Below are positions 60,779 to 64,000 of a stretch of 64,000 nt of DNA, piece after piece (positions within the stretch are counted from its first letter, which is position 1; the number at the start of each line of letters is the position of its first letter). The notes beneath the pieces were generated by a model. The model worked only from the letters and a program-made list of their open reading frames with translations, ran no database searches and was not told the DNA's origin. The DNA is from Clostridium sp. AM34-11AC (GTDB lineage: Bacteria; Bacillota; Clostridia; Lachnospirales; Lachnospiraceae), in the NCBI RefSeq assembly GCF_003435375.1, contig NZ_QWGL01000011.1:1-64000 (forward strand). The letters run 5' to 3'. The position numbers and the translations under genes were made by a program.

Positions 60779-61153
60779 TTATCTAATATAGTCAGCGTCT
60801 AAAAGCGGTATCGTTTCCGGATTTTGTTTTACCCATGCGATGGCACAGCTACATAGTACTGTGGTCAGGTTGTCATCTATAAAGCCTTTATCTCCGTTAT
60901 CTTTTAAAAGATGTACTAAAAGTTCTGCGGAGCTTAAATCGTCTCCACTAAACCCATTACCTAATTGGACATATCTCAAAAAAGCGTCCAACATTTTTTT
61001 AAAATCTTCATCCCAGTTAATACAACCATTATCTAAAAATTCATACTCTATTCTTCCAGCAATTCTAATAACTTCTCCTTGTACCGTTTCCGCTTTTCCC
61101 TCTGGCGGAACAAGCAAATCCCAAAACGATTGAAATTCTTCTTTCTCTGTCAT
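60779..61153 (-). CDS. hypothetical protein carried by the inserted element
   Basis: 124 residues, soluble and acidic: EKEEFQSFWDLLVPPEGKAE, VQGEVIRIAGRIEYEFLDNG and INWDEDFKKMLDAFLRYVQL, then KDNGDKGFIDDNLTTVLCSC. ATG at 61153 is backed by GGAGGAGATTACA. The look is that of small cargo or immunity-type proteins found on integrative elements, but I cannot name a family. It is the only intact gene in the element. Confidence 0.7.
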   Translation of the reverse strand: MTEKEEFQSFWDLLVPPEGKAETVQGEVIRIAGRIEYEFLDNGCINWDEDFKKMLDAFLRYVQLGNGFSGDDLSSAELLVHLLKDNGDKGFIDDNLTTVLCSCAIAWVKQNPETIPLLDADYIR

Positions 61154-61189
61154 TGTAATCTCCTCCATAAATCCATATTTGTTGTTCTC

Positions 61190-61405
61190 TTATTTCCTCC
61201 ACCGCTGGGGGTTCGGATTTTTCAGCAAGTCTGACTTCTGTGCAATCTTTTTCAGCCACTTCTTTTCTTCCTCGGACAGCTTCTTCAAATTCAATTTGAG
61301 CCGCTTGCAGATAAACGCCAGCGATGCTTGCTTTGACGACAAGCGGCGGGTGGTAGACTTGATGATTACCACCATAGCAGCCACAAGCGACAGTTTGAAT
61401 ATCAC
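61190..61405 (-). pseudogene. decayed reading frame inside the inserted element
   Basis: About 71 codons (SKQASLAFICKRLKLNLKKL, SEEEKKWLKKIAQKSDLLKN), basic C-terminus. It has only a GTG start with no ribosome site and begins next to the element's right end, so it is probably the 3' part of a gene cut by the element's boundary. Family not recognised. Confidence 0.35.
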
Positions 61406-62168
61406 ATGGAAAATCTGACGGGCGTAACCCCTCCCGTCAGATACCTACTCTGTGTAGTCCCTTGTAAACTGTACTTTCTTTATGTACAGACTTCGGAATT
61501 ACGATCACACCTCTTTGGATATGCCAGCGGAGCATTACCTGGGCTGTTGTTTTTCCATATTTCTGTCCAATCGTTTTCAGGACTTCATTCTCAAAAAGAC
61601 CGTTTCTTCCTTCGCCAAATGGTGCCCACGCTTCCAGCCGGATATCATATTTGTCTGCCCATTCTTTTAATGTTTTCTGCTGGTTAAGGGGATGCGTTTC
61701 CATCTGATTTACCATTGGCTTAATATTTGTGAAGTTTGCAAATTCTACCATGCGGTCTGTATAATGATTGGAGATACCGATTGCATGGAGTTTTCCTTCT
61801 TTGTACAGTTCTTCCAAAGCACGCCATACGCCGTAAGTATCACCAAACGGCTGATGCAGCAGCATCAGATCCAGATAATCTGTACGCAGTTTTTCCACAG
61901 ATTCCAGCACAGATTTTTTACACTCTTCATATCCGAAATGTTCGATCCATACCTTGGAGGTTAAAAATATTTCTTTTCTGTCAATTCCTGACTTTTCAAT
62001 AGCCTTTCCAACCTCCTCTTCATTAAAATAACTCTGGGCAGTATCAATGCTGCGATATCCCACTTCCAATGCATCCCGCACGCATCGTTCACACTCATCT
62101 TTCGTAACCTGATATATTCCATTTGTTCTCCCCCTGCCTGTTGATTCATTTTTTTTCATCATGCTATA

Positions 62169-62199
62169 ATCCTACCAGCCGGTAGCTGCTACCGGTCAA
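62169..62199 (-). promoter_or_regulatory. MerR-type promoter/operator with 19-bp spacer
   Basis: On the minus strand TTGACC (62199-62194) and TAGGAT (62174-62169) are separated by 19 bp, the over-long spacing that MerR activators correct by twisting DNA. The perfect dyad CCGGTAGC-T-GCTACCGG (62179-62195) lies between the two. It drives the aldo/keto reductase; transcription should begin near 62162. Confidence 0.85.
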
Positions 62200-62268
62200 G
62201 GACTTTTTGAGATCCAAGCTGTTAAATTCAGCATTTTGAATTTAATTTTATGTTTTTAGGAGAATGTT

Positions 62269-62670
62269 ATGTATTCCATGAAAGAGGCCTGCAAATTAAC
62301 CGATATGACCTACGAAAATTTGAAATTTTATTGCAACGAAGGACTTGTTTCCAATGTAAAAAGGGATAAAAGAAATTATCGGGTGTTTGATGATCACGAT
62401 ATTAAATGGATCCAGAGTTTAAACTGCCTGAAAAATTGCGGTATGAGCATTGCTGAAATGAAAGAGTATCTCGCACTTTGCCTTGAAGGAGAAAAATCTA
62501 TTCCAACGCGAAAAATTATTCTGCAAAATAAAAGAGAAGCTCTGCTTCAGTCTATCGAAAAATTTCAGCAGGCTGTCGCATTTATTGACTGGAAGCAGAG
62601 CTTCTATGATAAAGTCTTGTCTGGGGAAATGATGTATTATAGTAATTTACTGCCTGAATTAAGAGAATAA
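62269..62670 (+). CDS. MerR-family transcriptional regulator
   Basis: 133 residues. The N-terminal winged helix is MerR-like (YSMKEACKLTDMTYENLKFY, CNEGLVSNVKRDKRNYRVFD, DIKWIQSLNCLKNCGMSIAE) and is followed by a dimerisation coiled coil (LQNKREALLQSIEKFQQAVA). The C-terminal part has few cysteines, so a small-molecule or aldehyde signal is likelier than metal, as in AdhR/NmlR relatives. Ribosome site TTAGGAGAATGTT. Divergent from the aldo/keto reductase it evidently controls. Confidence 0.92.
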   Translation: MYSMKEACKLTDMTYENLKFYCNEGLVSNVKRDKRNYRVFDDHDIKWIQSLNCLKNCGMSIAEMKEYLALCLEGEKSIPTRKIILQNKREALLQSIEKFQQAVAFIDWKQSFYDKVLSGEMMYYSNLLPELRE

Positions 62671-62691
62671 CCCCTCGCTTTCAGCTCAGTC

Positions 62692-62915
62692 AATTCCCAG
62701 CGCCGATGAGTCTCCGGGCACAGGCGCGCCTGGATCCCGGGAGCTGGCTTCCTCTTGGCTCGCAGGAAAATGCGTTGGAAGACAGGGAACACTTGTCTGA
62801 GCGTCAGCGAGTTGTGTTCCCTGTTCTCCGTCCTTAGCATTTTTCTGCAAGCTTAGAGGAACCCTTCCGGAATCCCACTAAGCGTCTGCGCCCGGAGACT
62901 CATTGGCGCGTACCT
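62692..62915 (-). repeat. long-hairpin repeat element, copy 2
   Basis: Same element as at 45.5 kb but reversed. Outer arms 62700-62727 and 62882-62909 pair almost fully. The apical stem is a perfect 11 bp, ACAGGGAACAC (62782-62792) with GTGTTCCCTGT (62814-62824). Loop (62793-62813) and middle arms match copy 1, whereas outer and apical stem sequences differ in both strands at once. It begins about 20 bp after the MerR stop. The open frame with RAKRKPAP inside is not a gene. Confidence 0.85.
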
Positions 62916-63053
62916 CTTGCAAAAAATGTATAAAGAAAGCAAACTCGTTTCCTTAATATTGAAATCCCCCAAAAACAAAATCATTCAGAACCAGATCAAA
63001 ATGCAGCGATATGTCCGGCTCCGATCACACGAAAAGACCGGATGAAATCATCT

Positions 63054-64000
63054 CTATTCATCCTCCAACATACATCCTTCCGGCGCATACATCCCAAACA
63101 GCCAGTCCTCCAGCGCATTCAGGTTATCATCGGAGTGCTCGATCTCCCTCGCGTACCGCCAGGAGAGTTCCTCCACATCCTGCATGGACAGTTTTTTTCC
63201 ATTTTCCATCCAACGGACGATCAAAAATTCCTGAATCCACCGGACAGAGAACAGCGCCAGCTCCAGTTTGGAACAGACCATATCGTCATAGACGGCTCCG
63301 CAGAAATATGTATAGACAAAGAACATTAAAAGCTGTTCGCCCAGATTTTCCCACTCTTCTTTATGGCTGCTCAGCGCCCCATACATCCGGTGAAATTCCT
63401 CACAGATCTTAAAATATTCCTCTTTGCTTCCCTGATACAGCCACTTTTCCGCTCCGTCAAGCACTTGATCCCACTCCGGGCGCAGACGTTCCAGACCGTA
63501 AAGCACCTGAAGTTCTTCCTTCTGCCACTCCCACTGATGAAAAGATGCCGCATCCACGCCCTTTTCTGAGAGACTTTCCGATATAAACTCCCGCAAGGTT
63601 CCATCCCTGTGATGGCGTTCGCATTCCTGAAGCAGATCATCGATCTCAAACTCTCTTCCTTCCTCCATACAGATCTGGTATCTCTCCGCCAGCTGCTCGC
63701 ACGCTGCCATACGCAGTGTCAGCGGCAAATTTCGATCCTGTAAAACAGAGAAAAGAACATCTCTGGTGTCTTCCAGTCTCGAAAACATCATAAAATCAAA
63801 CTCGTCAAAATCATCTTCCTCGTCCGTCTCCTCCTCTATGAACCGCACCGGCTCCTTGCAGGAAAGAATGATCTTCGCCGCCTCCGGGCAGGAAAGGGAC
63901 AGGGATAATTCCCTGAGTCCCTCAAATTCCTCCGTGTGTCTCGGATAAAGGCGGCAGGTATCGCAGAGCGCGTCCGGTCCCAGTGCCTTATAGAGATCAC
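63054..64000 (-). CDS. fliB: flagellin lysine-N-methylase, partial (5' end outside the window)
   Basis: At least 315 codons remain open to the right edge. The visible start has ALGPDALCDTCRLYPRHTEE, then FEGLRELSLSLSCPEAAKII and CKEPVRFIEEE: the cysteine-rich CxxCRxYPRH and LSLSCPEAA motifs of FliB. The C-terminal ~200 residues are helical (FHQWEWQKEELQVLYGLERL). An internal ATG at 63848 is not the true start, since the upstream codons belong to the conserved domain. FliB methylates lysines on flagellin, implying a flagellated host. Confidence 0.85.
   Translation of the reverse strand, partial: DLYKALGPDALCDTCRLYPRHTEEFEGLRELSLSLSCPEAAKIILSCKEPVRFIEEETDEEDDFDEFDFMMFSRLEDTRDVLFSVLQDRNLPLTLRMAACEQLAERYQICMEEGREFEIDDLLQECERHHRDGTLREFISESLSEKGVDAASFHQWEWQKEELQVLYGLERLRPEWDQVLDGAEKWLYQGSKEEYFKICEEFHRMYGALSSHKEEWENLGEQLLMFFVYTYFCGAVYDDMVCSKLELALFSVRWIQEFLIVRWMENGKKLSMQDVEELSWRYAREIEHSDDNLNALEDWLFGMYAPEGCMLEDE

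Larger units (their letters stand above)
60226..61475. mobile_element. 1.25-kb non-autonomous element with terminal inverted repeats
   Basis: Inserted between a Glu and an Arg codon of the aldo/keto reductase. The left end (60230-60254) and right end (61449-61471) share CAGTTTACAAGG and CTACAC as inverted repeats of about 23-25 bp with two or three differences. A 2-bp duplication (TT) is the best fit to the target. Inside are a 124-residue protein gene, a decayed frame, a strong hairpin (60268-60340; AGGCTGA/TCAGCCT and GCAC/GTGC) and AACGGC/GCCGTT near 60.7 kb. The 60.4-60.75 kb DNA resembles stretches of Tn1549-type conjugative elements from memory. No transposase is encoded. Confidence 0.75.

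Noticed and set aside
60226..61475. Insertion sequence with its own transposase
   Set aside because: The inverted ends are clear, but none of the frames inside shows DDE, HUH or serine/tyrosine recombinase motifs.

Overview
The window looks like chromosome from an anaerobic, probably flagellated Firmicute of the Clostridia, most likely Lachnospiraceae. Pointers are the oxygen-sensitive class III ribonucleotide reductase (nrdD/nrdG), a split cobalamin methionine synthase with a separate activation protein, scpA/scpB, AGGAGG-type ribosome binding sites, several 4Fe-4S enzymes, gut-clostridial families (DUF5107, DUF3877, YczE-like) and a flagellin lysine-N-methylase running off the right edge. 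I see no rRNA, tRNA, CRISPR array or intact transposase. The species cannot be named from the sequence alone.

Layout. 0-10 kb: sugar region, with a DUF5107/TPR protein divergent from an AraC regulator, an AraFGH-like ABC importer and an aldose 1-epimerase. 10-23 kb: a mostly minus-strand housekeeping run, read from argS through a SNF2 helicase, a D,D-carboxypeptidase, a phosphoesterase, scpA, scpB, nrdD and nrdG. 23-27.5 kb: metH, its activation protein and a LysR regulator. 27.8-32.7 kb: a branched-chain amino-acid type ABC importer (livJ-HMGF). 32.8-35.4 kb: a cytidylate-kinase-like protein, then aroF (DAHP synthase) preceded by a strong promoter, a Tyr/Phe-rich leader peptide and a terminator, and a cupin. 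35.4-45.5 kb: MATE exporter, SpoU methylase overlapping a beta-helix lipoprotein, lactate dehydrogenase, a frameshifted DUF3877 gene, a ferredoxin-type aldo/keto reductase, a TetR/AEC pair and a PAT-like acetyltransferase. 45.9-53.8 kb: membrane proteins, an AlbA_2 protein and a MarR-controlled heterodimeric ABC exporter with a clear palindromic operator.

53.8-62.7 kb is different: visibly AT-richer, full of small membrane proteins, and decayed. It holds a possible transposon remnant, a lipoprotein gene cut by a head-on junction, a leftover 3' tail of a duplicated gene, a QueG-like gene lacking its N-terminus and one cluster cysteine, and an aldo/keto reductase split by a 1.25-kb element with terminal inverted repeats. 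The reductase's MerR regulator and its 19-bp-spacer promoter still look intact.

Non-coding structure is the second theme. Two ~220-bp elements (45.5 and 62.7 kb) are long hairpins in which conserved blocks alternate with blocks that differ between copies yet stay self-complementary. Irregular multi-segment hairpins also fill the nrdD-nrdG, argS-SNF2 and ldh-DUF3877 gaps. A further repeat with 13-bp inverted ends lies in the ldh leader, with half-copies at 9.9 and 14.1 kb. The strongest candidates for something not yet described are the aromatic leader peptide in front of aroF and the covarying long-hairpin element.
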